Shown: positions 9,429-17,514, counted from the stretch's first letter. The stretch: DNA of 64,000 nucleotides from Rhodoferax sp. BAB1 (GCF_013334205.1 NZ_CP054424.1:1818001-1882000); one strand, 5' to 3'. Translations and numbers: made by a program. The notes: a model not told the origin generated them from the sequence alone.

Positions 9429-11336
9429 TTATGGTTTCGCCACGGCCCCCACCAGCTCGCGCACCTGCTGCAGCGCTGCCGGGTCGTCCATGGTGGTCAG
9501 GTCACCCGGGTCGCGGCCCTCGGCCACGGCCTGCAGCGCGCGGCGCAGCAGCTTGCCGCTGCGCGTCTTGGGCAGCAGGTTCACGAAGAACACGCGCGAA
9601 GGCCGCGCCACCGCGCCCAGCTGGCTGTCCACCAGCTTCATCACCTCGCCCTCCAGCTTCAGGCGCGCCGCATCGCCGGTCAGCCCGCTGGCGTCCTTGG
9701 CTACGGCAAAGGCCATGGCCACCTGGCCCTTGAGCTGGTCGGCCACGCCCACCACGGCCACCTCGGCCACATTGGGGTGGCCGGAGATGCATTCCTCGAT
9801 CTCGCGCGTGCCCAGGCGGTGGCCGGCCACGTTGATCACGTCGTCGGTGCGGCCCAGGATGAAGAAATAACCGTCCTTGTCGCGGATGCCCCAGTCAAAG
9901 GTGCTGTAGACCAGCTTGCCCGGGATGCTCTTCCAGTAGGTGTTGACGAAACGCGCGTCGTCGCGCCACACGGTCTGCATGCAGCCCGGCGGCAGCGGGC
10001 CTTCGATGGCCACCACGCCCTTCTGGTCGGGCCCGGTCAACTCCTCGCCCGTGCTCTCGCTGATCAGCTTGACGTCGTAGCCGTACATGGGCACACCCGG
10101 GCTGCCGAACTTGCTGGGCGCCTTTTCCACGCCGTTGGCAATGGTCAGGATGGGCCAGCCGGTCTCGGTCTGCCAGTAGTTGTCGATGATGGGCACACCC
10201 AGGCCCTGGCTGATCCACTGCGCCGTGGGCTCGTCCAGCGGCTCGCCCGCCAGGTACAGGGCCTTGAGGCTGGAGAGGTCGTACTTCTTGAGGAAGGCCG
10301 GGTCCTGCTTCTTGAGCACACGCACCGCCGTGGGTGCCGAGAACATGCGCGAGACCTTGTACTTCTCCACCAGCTGCCACCAGATGCCGGCGTCCGGCCG
10401 GATGGGCAGGCCCTCGTACATGATGGTGGCCATGCCGGCGATCAGCGGGCCGTAGACGATGTAGCTGTGCCCCACCACCCAGCCGATGTCGCTGGTGGAG
10501 AAATAGGTCTCGCCCGGCTTGCCCTCGAAGATGTACTTCATGCTGGCCGCCAGCGCCACGGCATAACCGCCGGTGTCGCGCTGCACGCCCTTCGGCTTGC
10601 CGGTGGTGCCACTGGTGTAGAGCGTGTAGCTGATATGGGTGGCGTCCACCCACTCGCAAGGCACCTTGGTGTCCAGGTGTTTTTCGCGCAGCGGGCCCCA
10701 CAGGTGGTCGCGCCCGGCCGTCAGCTCCATGGGCGGCAGCCCGCGGTCCACCAGCAGCACGGCAGCGGGTTTGTGTTTGGACAGGCGGATGGCCTCGTCC
10801 AGCAGCGGCTTGTAGGCCACCACCTTGCCGCCACGCGAGCCCGCGTCGGCGCTGACCACCACCTTGGGCTCGGCGTCCTCGATACGCGAGGCCAGCGAAC
10901 CCGAGGCAAAACCGCCGAACACCACCGAGTGGATGGCGCCTATGCGCGCGCAGGCCAGCATGGCAAAAGCTGCCTCGGCAATCATGGGCATGTAGATCAG
11001 CACACGGTCGCCCTTTTGCACACCCAGTTCGCGCAGGCTGGCCGCCATGCGCTGCACCTCGGCGTGCAGTTCGCGGAAGCTGTAGGTCTTTTCCTGCCCG
11101 GTCTCGGTGCTGACGTAGATCAGCGCGGCTTGGTCACCGCGCTCTTTCAGGTGCCGGTCCACCGCGTTGTGGCAGAGGTTGGTCTGGCCGCCCACGTACC
11201 AGCGCGCAAACGGCGGGTTGCTGTAGTCGCAAATCTGCTGGGGGGCCTTCTGCCAGTCGATCAACTGGGCCTGTTCGGCCCAGAAGGCCTCGCGGTCGGT
11301 GATGGAACGGCGGTGAAACTCGGCGTAACGACTCAT
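9429..11336 (-). CDS. prpE: Propionyl-CoA synthetase
   Basis: This 635-residue acyl-adenylate-forming enzyme makes propionyl-CoA from propionate, ATP and CoA. The N-terminus (EFHRRSITDREAFWAEQA, then FARWYVGGQTNLCHNAVDRH) is that of PrpE rather than Acs. Core motifs are YTSGTTGKPKGVQRDTGG (ATP binding), DNYWQTETGWP, and PKTRSGKLLRR with the C-terminal catalytic lysine that is a typical site of lysine acetylation. ATG 11336 has GGAGAG upstream. It appears monocistronic, and the prpBCD methylcitrate genes are not in the window. It may also activate acetate or acrylate weakly, as known for the family. Confidence 0.9.
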   Translation of the reverse strand: MSRYAEFHRRSITDREAFWAEQAQLIDWQKAPQQICDYSNPPFARWYVGGQTNLCHNAVDRHLKERGDQAALIYVSTETGQEKTYSFRELHAEVQRMAASLRELGVQKGDRVLIYMPMIAEAAFAMLACARIGAIHSVVFGGFASGSLASRIEDAEPKVVVSADAGSRGGKVVAYKPLLDEAIRLSKHKPAAVLLVDRGLPPMELTAGRDHLWGPLREKHLDTKVPCEWVDATHISYTLYTSGTTGKPKGVQRDTGGYAVALAASMKYIFEGKPGETYFSTSDIGWVVGHSYIVYGPLIAGMATIMYEGLPIRPDAGIWWQLVEKYKVSRMFSAPTAVRVLKKQDPAFLKKYDLSSLKALYLAGEPLDEPTAQWISQGLGVPIIDNYWQTETGWPILTIANGVEKAPSKFGSPGVPMYGYDVKLISESTGEELTGPDQKGVVAIEGPLPPGCMQTVWRDDARFVNTYWKSIPGKLVYSTFDWGIRDKDGYFFILGRTDDVINVAGHRLGTREIEECISGHPNVAEVAVVGVADQLKGQVAMAFAVAKDASGLTGDAARLKLEGEVMKLVDSQLGAVARPSRVFFVNLLPKTRSGKLLRRALQAVAEGRDPGDLTTMDDPAALQQVRELVGAVAKP

Positions 11337-11455
11337 CCAGGCTCTCCTCGGTTTATCTGTCTTGGAACTGAATTCATAATTATGAGCATCGATCTTGCTG
11401 CAAACTGACGCTCGGCGGCCATCCCGGGGCCGCAAAATGAACTAAATCAAGCCTT

Positions 11456-11878
11456 TCAAGGCTTGCGCCTGGCCGGCCGGCGCCAGGGCCGCGGCGGCCA
11501 GCGCCGCCACAGCCACAGCACACCCAGGCCGAACAAGGTGTAGACCAGCCCGAAGACCCAGGGCGGCGCGTCGTAATACAGCAGGCGCTGCACCCAGTGT
11601 TCGATGAAGCTTTTCTCGTAGCCCGCGTTGCGCGCCTGCCGCCGCAACCAGATCTCCAGCACCGTCAGCGGGCAATGCGCGCCCAGCCAGGTCTGCAGCA
11701 CCACGAAGCTGATGGCCCCCAGATGTGCCCAGCGCAGCAGCGGCGCGCGTACCCAGGCCCAGCCCGCCGGCCCGCCCAGCAGCACCACCAGCGCCCCGCC
11801 CAGCACGAAGGCCACCACCGCGGCATGCAGGGCGAGCACCGCATCGGCCAGCAAGCGCCAGAGCTGCAGGGTGTCCAT
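11456..11878 (-). CDS. DUF2784 membrane protein
   Basis: The 140-residue protein has about four hydrophobic helices. It contains LADAVLALHAAVVAFVLGGALVVLLGG, then the family hallmark CPLTVLEIWLRR followed by AGYEKSFIEHWVQRLLYYDAPPW, which identifies DUF2784. The function is unknown. The C-terminus is a basic tail (WRRWPPRPWRRPARRKP). It is transcribed divergently from the Nudix gene, with 65 bp between them. Confidence 0.8.
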   Translation of the reverse strand: MDTLQLWRLLADAVLALHAAVVAFVLGGALVVLLGGPAGWAWVRAPLLRWAHLGAISFVVLQTWLGAHCPLTVLEIWLRRQARNAGYEKSFIEHWVQRLLYYDAPPWVFGLVYTLFGLGVLWLWRRWPPRPWRRPARRKP

Positions 11879-11943
11879 GATGGCCGCATATTACGGGGCG
11901 CAGGCGGTGCGGCCCACTGCCGGTTTCCCCTACACTCGCTGGC

Positions 11944-12489
11944 ATGCTGCACAGCCCCATCAAACACTGCAAGAACTGCGGCGTGGCCGTGGTCTACCGC
12001 ATCCCCGACGACGGCGACACCCGCGAACGCGCCGTCTGCCCATCCTGCAGCACCATCCACTACGAAAACCCGCTGAACGTGGTGGGCACCGTACCCTACT
12101 GGGGCGACAAGGTGCTGCTGTGCAAACGCAATATCGAGCCGCGCAAGGGCAAGTGGACGCTGCCGGCCGGTTTCCTGGAGCTGGGTGAAAGCACGGCCCA
12201 GGGCGCGGCCCGCGAAACCGACGAGGAAGCCGGCGCCCAGATCGAGCTGGAAGGCCTGTTCACCATCATCAGCGTGGCGCGCGTGGGCCAGGTGCACCTG
12301 TTCTATCGCGCCAAACTGCTGAGCGACCAGTTCGCCCCCGGCACCGAAACCATGGAAGCCCAGCTCTACGCCGAGCACGAGATCCCCTGGGACGAAATCG
12401 CCTTTCGCACCGTCAAGGAAACACTGGAGCGCTACTTCGCCGACCGCAAGGCCGGCCGCTACCAGGTGCACGACGTCGACCTGGTCTGA
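11944..12489 (+). CDS. Nudix hydrolase with N-terminal zinc ribbon
   Basis: The 181-residue protein begins with a zinc ribbon (CKNCGV at 9-14 and CPSC at about 32-35), followed by a Nudix fold. The Nudix box is intact as GX5EX7RETDEEAG within GFLELGESTAQGAARETDEE, and its Glu residues bind Mg2+. Members with this architecture hydrolyse nucleoside-diphosphate derivatives such as ADP-ribose or NADH; the substrate cannot be told from sequence. The start at ATG 11944 is the only one that keeps the zinc ribbon complete. It is monocistronic. Confidence 0.88.
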   Translation: MLHSPIKHCKNCGVAVVYRIPDDGDTRERAVCPSCSTIHYENPLNVVGTVPYWGDKVLLCKRNIEPRKGKWTLPAGFLELGESTAQGAARETDEEAGAQIELEGLFTIISVARVGQVHLFYRAKLLSDQFAPGTETMEAQLYAEHEIPWDEIAFRTVKETLERYFADRKAGRYQVHDVDLV

Positions 12490-12625
12490 GCGGCCCCCGA
12501 CATATACCCTTACATCTCCCCGCTTTTCCCGCTTTCAGAAGGCCGGAATTGGGGGTACATTCGTCCTGAGCATGCGCAAAGTGTGAACTACTTCACACAC
12601 CCCACGACAACACGACGGCAGAGAC

Positions 12626-12802
12626 ATGAAACGGCAAGAGCATTTTTGGAACGTCGACCTACGGGAAGTCTTCAGGGAATGGCTCTCCCAGCTCTGGACT
12701 TTTTTCCTGACTTTGCTGACTTTCATCGGCATCGGCCTGCCCGTGCTCATCTCGATCTTCGTGCTGTGGTATCTTGCTGGCTTCCCCCGTATTTCCTGGT
12801 AA
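12626..12802 (+). CDS. Small single-span membrane protein
   Basis: This 58-codon ORF, read in a frame distinct from neighbouring longer ORFs, starts MKRQEHFWNVDLREVFREW, then has one strongly hydrophobic segment (about residues 22-50, ending VLISIFVLWYLAGF). The upstream sequence GGCAGAGAC provides a weak ribosome site. An amphipathic N-terminus followed by a membrane helix is typical of small inner-membrane proteins. No family is recognised, and expression is inferred only from composition. Confidence 0.45.
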   Translation: MKRQEHFWNVDLREVFREWLSQLWTFFLTLLTFIGIGLPVLISIFVLWYLAGFPRISW

Positions 12803-12871
12803 ACCCTGAGGCGGTGGCGCCCTGACACTTGCACGGCGGCCCGCCCGTTCCCCGTGTAAGAGCCACCCCAA

Positions 12872-13138
12872 GTGAAAAACGAGTCCGCCTACCTGCAAGC
12901 CACGCAGGACCTGCCCGCCGGCGAGGCCGAAACGCCGGCCGCCGCCGACCCCACCATCGTGCTCCTGCCCCTGTACCGTGCCGGCACGCGCGTGAGCTAC
13001 CAGGGCCGCGACTACACCGTGGGCCACGTGGTCATCAACCGCAGCGAGCTGCAGGTCTACCTACAGGAACTGGGCAGTTCGGTGCCCGCTGAAAAAGTGC
13101 AACTCGCCCCCACCCGCCTGGTGCTGCAGCGCAGCTGA
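12872..13138 (+). CDS. Small hypothetical protein
   Basis: This 88-residue ORF uses GTG at 12872. The first 35 residues are low-complexity and acidic. The rest looks like a small beta barrel: AGTRVSYQGRDYTVGHVVINR, then VYLQELGSSVPAEKVQLAPT. Codon use resembles neighbouring genes. The fold pattern suggests a KOW- or SH3-like domain, but no family can be named. It ends 62 nt before tRNA-Arg, which is on the other strand. Confidence 0.5.
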   Translation: MKNESAYLQATQDLPAGEAETPAAADPTIVLLPLYRAGTRVSYQGRDYTVGHVVINRSELQVYLQELGSSVPAEKVQLAPTRLVLQRS

Positions 13139-13199
13139 GCGCGCACGGCTCCGCTGCCTCGCTGGCGGCGGTCTGGCGGCTGAAATCTGCGTTTGGGAT

Positions 13200-13276
13200 T
13201 GGTCAGCCCGGAGGGGATCGAACCCCCGACCCACAGCTTAGAAGGCTGTTGCTCTATCCAACTGAGCTACGGGCTG
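13200..13276 (-). tRNA. tRNA-Arg (anticodon TCT)
   Basis: Read on the minus strand, the sequence folds as a standard cloverleaf. The acceptor CAGCCCG pairs with CGGGCTG, the D-arm is GCTC...GAGC, and the anticodon stem-loop CAGCC-TTCTAAG-style places TCT in the anticodon. The T-arm GGGGG-TTCGATC-CCCTC has one G-U pair. CCA is encoded at 13202-13200. It reads AGA codons, which are rare in a genome this GC-rich. Its 5' side faces the AbiE region, so that region does not sit at the usual 3' integration end. Confidence 0.95.
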
Positions 13277-13362
13277 ACGAGAAGAAATGTGGGTGGCGGA
13301 TCATACCGCCCTGGCGCACCCTGCTGCTGTTGCCAGCCCTCTGAGTCGCTGGGCTGGCCGTC

Positions 13363-13397
13363 CCAACTTGAAGTCGCAGTTTGCGATATCAAGTTGG
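13363..13397. promoter_or_regulatory. Operator-like interrupted palindrome, site 1
   Basis: Perfect 9-bp arms CCAACTTGA and TCAAGTTGG flank an inner inverted pair TCGCA-GTT-TGCGA. The site resembles the palindrome centred 59 bp downstream, with which it shares most positions of AACTTGAxGTCxCAxTTTGxGA. Two related palindromes upstream of a small ORF suggest paired binding sites for a dimeric regulator that is not identified here. Confidence 0.5.
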
Positions 13398-13426
13398 TGA
13401 ACCCCTCCAGGCTCAACTGAGGCAAC

Positions 13427-13451
13427 TTGAGGTCACATTTTGTGACCTCAA
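13427..13451. promoter_or_regulatory. Operator-like perfect palindrome, site 2
   Basis: TTGAGGTCACA and TGTGACCTCAA form a perfect 11-bp inverted repeat around TTT. It lies 48 nt upstream of the ATG of the small ORF at 13500 and closely resembles site 1. No U-tract follows it, so an operator is more likely than a terminator. Confidence 0.55.
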
Positions 13452-13499
13452 ACGCCAAGAGCCAAATTGGCGCTTAATGCACCCATCAGGAGTGACGCC

Positions 13500-13670
13500 A
13501 TGCCCGCCCACGCCACCGGCTCTCCCCCCACCAAACGCCCCACCGCCAAGCGCAAGGCAAGTCAGGCAAATACCCTGCTCGCCCACTTCATGGCCGTGGA
13601 AGAGAACGGCAGCCTGGCCCAGCGCGTGCGCGAGGTGGTGGCCGGCAACCGCAGCAAGGCCGCCGCCTGA
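13500..13670 (+). CDS. Small basic protein next to AbiE
   Basis: This 56-residue ORF starts at ATG 13500 with a good AGGAGTG ribosome site. The N-terminal half is basic and disordered (PPTKRPTAKRKAS). The C-terminal half is a probable helix, NTLLAHFMAVEENGSLAQRVREVVAG. No family is recognised. It is preceded by two similar palindromes and converges on the abiEii stop 6 nt away. It could be a small DNA-binding partner of the palindromes or an orphan antitoxin-like peptide; both are guesses. Confidence 0.55.
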   Translation: MPAHATGSPPTKRPTAKRKASQANTLLAHFMAVEENGSLAQRVREVVAGNRSKAAA

Positions 13671-13676
13671 GTTGAC

Positions 13677-14552
13677 TCAGCCCTGCAACCTTGCCGCCTG
13701 CATCAAAGCGGGCTGTAGATGCTGGCGCAGCCGCACCAGTACCTCCGGCAAGGGCACCGGCGCAAGGTCGTTCTTCTTCAGGAAAGCCTGCCAGTGGGTC
13801 CGGCGCGTGTCGTCTTCCGCGAACGCATCCGTCAGGCCCAGCGGCAAGGTCGATGGAACCGGCATGCCGCGCCGCGCAAAGGTGGCGGCAATCGCCTGGG
13901 CCAGGGTTTCCAGTTCCAGGGACTCGCGTTCGAAGATGACCATCAAATCCAGATAGTCCTTCATGCGGGTATTGGCCATGCCCAACAGTGCAATGGCGTG
14001 CAACTTCTCGGCCACCACGGTATGGACCGGATAGGCACGCAGTTGCGGCGCCGGAAAGTCTGGCAACAGCACCGGATACTTCACCGCCACCGGGCCGGGA
14101 ACGACCGCATCGCCAAAACCGATGTCCACCTGAGCCCGCAAACGTGCGCCCGCGAGTTCGGCGTTGATGAAGATGCGGGCACCGGGGTAACCTGCCTCCT
14201 TGCGGATGTCCTCGGCGCTGACGCTGGACGGGTCAAACACCACACCGTCCGCCACCGCAATGGCCGCCACCTCGCGAAAGGTCTGGGCCACGGAAGGCAG
14301 ATCACTGGGGCCGTACCCCAGCAAATCGACATCGCGGGTCGGCCGGTGCGGCATGTCGTACCAGACCGTGAACAGCATCGCCCCCTTGAGCAGAAAGCGC
14401 TCGGCATGGTCCGACTGCCCCAGCCGGTACAGCAGGCGCTCCAGCGTGTAGCGCAGCAGCACACCATTGAAATCTGATCTCTCGGCCTTGGCCAGGTTGA
14501 GCAGCCGCGCCCGCACCGAAGCGGCCAGATTCTTGCCATTGCCCTCGCTCAT
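13677..14552 (-). CDS. abiEii: AbiEii/AbiGii-family nucleotidyltransferase toxin
   Basis: The 291-residue protein has the AbiEii layout: FLLKGAMLFTVW followed by RPTRDVDLLGYG (the nucleotide-transfer Gly and the Asp pair), then VAEKLHAIALLGM and the late motif TRMKDYLDLMVI with catalytic Lys/Asp. AbiEii-family toxins are nucleotidyltransferases that act on RNA substrates such as tRNA acceptor ends and arrest growth on phage attack. ATG 14552 overlaps the abiEi stop by 4 nt, so the pair is translationally coupled. All motifs appear intact, so the toxin is probably functional. Confidence 0.88.
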   Translation of the reverse strand: MSEGNGKNLAASVRARLLNLAKAERSDFNGVLLRYTLERLLYRLGQSDHAERFLLKGAMLFTVWYDMPHRPTRDVDLLGYGPSDLPSVAQTFREVAAIAVADGVVFDPSSVSAEDIRKEAGYPGARIFINAELAGARLRAQVDIGFGDAVVPGPVAVKYPVLLPDFPAPQLRAYPVHTVVAEKLHAIALLGMANTRMKDYLDLMVIFERESLELETLAQAIAATFARRGMPVPSTLPLGLTDAFAEDDTRRTHWQAFLKKNDLAPVPLPEVLVRLRQHLQPALMQAARLQG

Positions 14553-15178
14553 GCCAGGGCCTCCAGGTAGGGCCGCATCACCTGGGCCACACGGCAGATC
14601 CCCGCGTAGTGCCAGATCTCATCCACCGTGGCCTTGTTCTGCGCACGCGCCTCGCGCAGCGCCTCTAGCGCCACGTCCAGGCCGACCTTGTTGCGGTGCT
14701 TGAAGCAGTCGGCCACGGTCTTGGCCACGCCATACACACGCAGGGGCACCTGGTCACGCGTGTGCAGCTCGATCCCCTCGTCAAAGGCCTCGCCGGAAGA
14801 CTGCACCATCTTCAGCGGCGGATAGTCCAGCCGGGGCACATGGCTGCCGCGCGGCATGGCGATCCACACCTGCCGCGGCAGCTGGGTCGTCAGCCCGTGA
14901 AACTGCAGGGCCGTGAGCAGACAGAACACCGCCTGCGGCACCCGGGCCGCCACCGTGGCCAGCGTCTCATGCGCCGAAACCTGCGCGCCCGGCAGCCGGT
15001 ACAGCCCGCGCCCGACGCGCTCCAGCTGCCCGCTGGCCATCAGACGCGTCAGCACCACACGCGCCGCACCCACGTCCTCCAGATCACCGGGGCGCAGCAC
15101 ACCCCTGCGACGCGCCAGATCGAGAACGCGCTGCGGATGGGTATCGGCGTGAATGCTGCGGCCTGCCTTGGTTTTCAT
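14549..15178 (-). CDS. abiEi: AbiEi-family antitoxin, transcriptional repressor
   Basis: The 209-residue protein has an N-terminal winged-helix region (RVLDLARRRGVLRPGDL, RVVLTRLMASGQLERVGRGLY) and the C-terminal antitoxin domain (TALQFHGLTTQLPRQVWIA, DREVPLRVYGVAKTVADCF-type). Characterised AbiEi proteins neutralise AbiEii and repress their own promoter through inverted repeats. The frame is open to 15262, but ATG 15178 is preferred because the operator dyad at 15192-15239 would otherwise be coding. It is the promoter-proximal gene of the pair. Confidence 0.85.
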   Translation of the reverse strand: MKTKAGRSIHADTHPQRVLDLARRRGVLRPGDLEDVGAARVVLTRLMASGQLERVGRGLYRLPGAQVSAHETLATVAARVPQAVFCLLTALQFHGLTTQLPRQVWIAMPRGSHVPRLDYPPLKMVQSSGEAFDEGIELHTRDQVPLRVYGVAKTVADCFKHRNKVGLDVALEALREARAQNKATVDEIWHYAGICRVAQVMRPYLEALA

Positions 15179-15191
15179 GACAGGCGCAGTA

Positions 15192-15239
15192 TGTTCCATT
15201 TTTTCGTCAAATGCAAATTTTTGACGGGATATTGGAACA
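15192..15239. promoter_or_regulatory. Nested dyad operator of the abiE promoter
   Basis: Two inverted repeats share one centre at 15215.5: TGTTCCA...TGGAACA (15192-15198 and 15233-15239) and CGTCAAA...TTTGACG (15205-15211 and 15220-15226). On the minus strand TTGACG could serve as a -35 element with CATACT as a weak -10, so bound AbiEi would block the promoter. Confidence 0.65.
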
Positions 15240-15244
15240 ATAAA

Positions 15245-15279
15245 AAACCCTCTGCAAATCAACGACTTGCAGAGGGTTT
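15245..15279 (-). terminator. Rho-independent terminator downstream of the 3-hydroxybenzoate hydroxylase gene
   Basis: A 13-bp perfect stem, AAACCCTCTGCAA and TTGCAGAGGGTTT, with a 9-nt loop, is followed on the minus strand by TTTTTTATTG. It ends leftward transcription just before the abiE promoter. Confidence 0.85.
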
Positions 15280-15338
15280 GGCTGGGCTCCGTCCAACGGA
15301 GAGCCCTTCGACCAACTCAGGGCGACCGGAGCCAGGCC

Positions 15339-17255
15339 TCAGGCCGGCAGCAGAAACCCCGCAAAAAAATCCGCCAGCGCCTGGTGCGCGTCCAGCGGCA
15401 GCACGTGGGCCACGTACTGATCGGGGCGCACCACCACCAAACATCCCTGGTCGCGGTTGATGCCGCGCATGTCGAAGATATCGCCGAGCCCCTTGTGGTC
15501 GACGCAGAAGGCCTTTTCATGGTCTTGCAGGCCCAGTTTGCCGGTCTTGGGCTTGAGCAGCGACGGCATCTTCTCGTAGGCCAGCTGGTCGAAGGTTTGC
15601 TGGAACACGGCGCGGACGTCGATCACCGCGTCGATGTCTTCGCCCTTGCGCGTGTGCTTGACGACCGGGGAGTTCGCGTCGGTTTCCAGCCAATCCGCGA
15701 GCTGGTGGATGGCCGAGACCGCGTCGGTGCCGTCGGCCTTGCCGGCGAAGGCGTAGATGCGCCAGCGCGCATCGGCCTCGGCCACATGGCCCAGCTGCAT
15801 CTGCATGGCGTCCGAGACACGCACCACGGGCGCGGAGTGGAAGCGGCGGCCGATGGTCTGGCCGGTGGCCAGCGCCTGCCAGGTCGCCGGGCCGATGAGC
15901 GCGGACGGGTCGTAGTGGACGGCCAGGCCGCCCGTGAACTCCAGGTTTTCCTTGAACTGGCGAATGATGCGCGGCTCCTCAATCCCCTCCCGCTCGGCCT
16001 GGGTGGTGGGGGCCGACATGACGCGCGCCCATTTGTGGTCCGTCTCCACCAGGCGTTTGGCCTCGGTCAGTCGCTCTTTGGAATAGCTGCGCAGAAGGCT
16101 CGCATCGGAGCGGCCCTGCAGCACGTGCACCAGCTTCCAGCCCAGATTGAAGGTGTCCTGCATCGAGACATTCATGCCCTGCCCTGCCTTGGGCGAATGG
16201 GTGTGGCAGGCGTCGCCCGCGGTGAACACGCGCGGGTTGCGGCCAGAGCCCTCGGGAGCGTCATCAAACTTGTCGCTGATGGCGTGCCCAATGTCGTAGA
16301 TGGACCACCAGACGATCTCCTGCACGTCCAGGCTGTAGGGCTTGATGATGCGGTTCGCCGCAGCAATCATGTCGTGCTGCGTGAGCTTGCGCTGCGCCGC
16401 CTTCTCGTCGGGCCGCAGCTTGTCCATCTCCACATACATGCGGAACAGGTACCCCCCCTCACGCGGCAGGATCAGCAGATTGCCTTCGTTGGCGGAAGAG
16501 ATCAGGCACTTCTGCCGCACGTCCGGGAAATCGGTGTTGGCCAGGATGTCCATCACGCCCCAGGCCTGGTGCGCGGCATCCCCCTTCAGCTCACCACCGA
16601 TCGCCTTGCGCACGGCCGAATGCGCCCCGTCGCAACCCACCACGTAGTTGGCCCGCACGGTGCGGGTGCCCCCCCAGTTCAGGCCGCTGGCGTCTTTCAG
16701 GGTCACGGTGACGGGGTGATCGTCGGTCGTGCTGTCCACCGTCAGGCCCACGATTTCCCAGCTGTAGTCGGGCTCGAGCCGCGACGGAGAATTGCGCATG
16801 ACTTCCAGGAACAGCTCGTGCAGCCGCGCCTGGTTGATCAGGATGTGCGGCATCTCCGAGCTGTCGTCGGCCACGTCTTGCACCCGGCCCGCGCGCTTGA
16901 TGTGGGCGGGGTTCTTGGGGTCCGGCATCCAGAAATTGGTCTGGTTGACCCAGTAGGTCTCGCGCTTGACCTTGTCGGCAAAGCCGAAGGCCTGGAACAT
17001 CTCCATGGAGCGCGTGTTGATGCCGTCGGCCTTGCCCTTGATGATGTTGCTGGGCATGCGCTCGACAATCATCGTCTCGATCTCCGGGAACTGCGCCAGC
17101 TGAGCCGCCAGGCACAGGCCCGCCGGGCCGGTGCCGGCAATCAGCACATCCACCTTTTCCGGCAGCGGCTCGTTGATGCCCCGGTTACGCCGGTTCGGCG
17201 CTGCTTGCTTGACATCGGGGTTGCCACCCCTGAAGCCATGTTTGTAGAACTGCAT
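15339..17255 (-). CDS. mobA: MobA-like 3-hydroxybenzoate 4-monooxygenase
   Basis: This 638-residue FAD-dependent aromatic hydroxylase has GTGPAGLCLAAQL for FAD binding, the DG motif in YVVGCDGAHSAVRK, and GDACHTHSPKAGQGMNVSMQD. A C-terminal thioredoxin-like domain ends GCLVVVRPDQYVAHVLPLDAH. Length and the MQFY-G-GNP start closely resemble MobA of Comamonas testosteroni as I remember it, which turns 3-hydroxybenzoate into protocatechuate using NADPH and O2. Phenol 2-monooxygenase is a more distant alternative. ATG 17255 has a TGGAGA ribosome site. No protocatechuate ring-cleavage genes or transporter are nearby. Confidence 0.8.
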   Translation of the reverse strand: MQFYKHGFRGGNPDVKQAAPNRRNRGINEPLPEKVDVLIAGTGPAGLCLAAQLAQFPEIETMIVERMPSNIIKGKADGINTRSMEMFQAFGFADKVKRETYWVNQTNFWMPDPKNPAHIKRAGRVQDVADDSSEMPHILINQARLHELFLEVMRNSPSRLEPDYSWEIVGLTVDSTTDDHPVTVTLKDASGLNWGGTRTVRANYVVGCDGAHSAVRKAIGGELKGDAAHQAWGVMDILANTDFPDVRQKCLISSANEGNLLILPREGGYLFRMYVEMDKLRPDEKAAQRKLTQHDMIAAANRIIKPYSLDVQEIVWWSIYDIGHAISDKFDDAPEGSGRNPRVFTAGDACHTHSPKAGQGMNVSMQDTFNLGWKLVHVLQGRSDASLLRSYSKERLTEAKRLVETDHKWARVMSAPTTQAEREGIEEPRIIRQFKENLEFTGGLAVHYDPSALIGPATWQALATGQTIGRRFHSAPVVRVSDAMQMQLGHVAEADARWRIYAFAGKADGTDAVSAIHQLADWLETDANSPVVKHTRKGEDIDAVIDVRAVFQQTFDQLAYEKMPSLLKPKTGKLGLQDHEKAFCVDHKGLGDIFDMRGINRDQGCLVVVRPDQYVAHVLPLDAHQALADFFAGFLLPA

Positions 17256-17257
17256 CG

Positions 17258-17392
17258 TTATCTCCAAAGACTGAAAAAAAGCACCGACGATTCGGCTGGC
17301 ATGCGGCGGGCAATGCCGTCGGCTTGGCCCAAGTGCATAGGCTCGGCACTGTAGGGAGCGCGTCCGCGGACGCCGTCTAGGTAAAACTGCAT
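17258..17392 (-). pseudogene. Remnant of a second MobA-like start, now a 44-codon upstream ORF
   Basis: The ORF starts at ATG 17392 after a strong GAGGAG site and ends TAA 2 nt before the mobA start. It begins MQFYLDGVRGRAP, like a MobA N-terminus, then jumps to MHLGQADGIARRM, which resembles the MobA segment LGQADGIACR normally about 70 residues in. This looks like an internally deleted copy of a related gene. Because it ends right at the mobA ribosome site, it could now affect mobA translation by coupling. Confidence 0.5.
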
Positions 17393-17492
17393 GGCTGGGC
17401 TCCTCGTCTTGCTTAGATCTGGACGCCACAACTAGGGCGCCCTGCTCCGGGTCCGGCGCCAAGTTGGGGAAAGGTCAAGCCCCGGACTCAAC

Positions 17493-17514
17493 AATAATAA
17501 GCATACTTATTATT
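17493..17514. promoter_or_regulatory. MarR-type operator-like palindrome upstream of mobA
   Basis: AATAATAAG-CATA-CTTATTATT is a perfect palindrome with 9-bp arms, lying 101 bp upstream of the leader ORF. AT-rich palindromes of this size are typical of MarR-family sites, and mobA genes are known to be controlled by the MarR-type repressor MobR. No regulator gene is in the window, so it would be encoded elsewhere or lost. Confidence 0.5.

Noticed and set aside
6426..11408. A 1660-codon open frame on the plus strand opposite sucA and prpE
   Set aside because: It is an antisense shadow of two clear genes in GC-rich DNA. Its translation is His/Gly/Leu/Val-biased, with no domain and no ribosome site.
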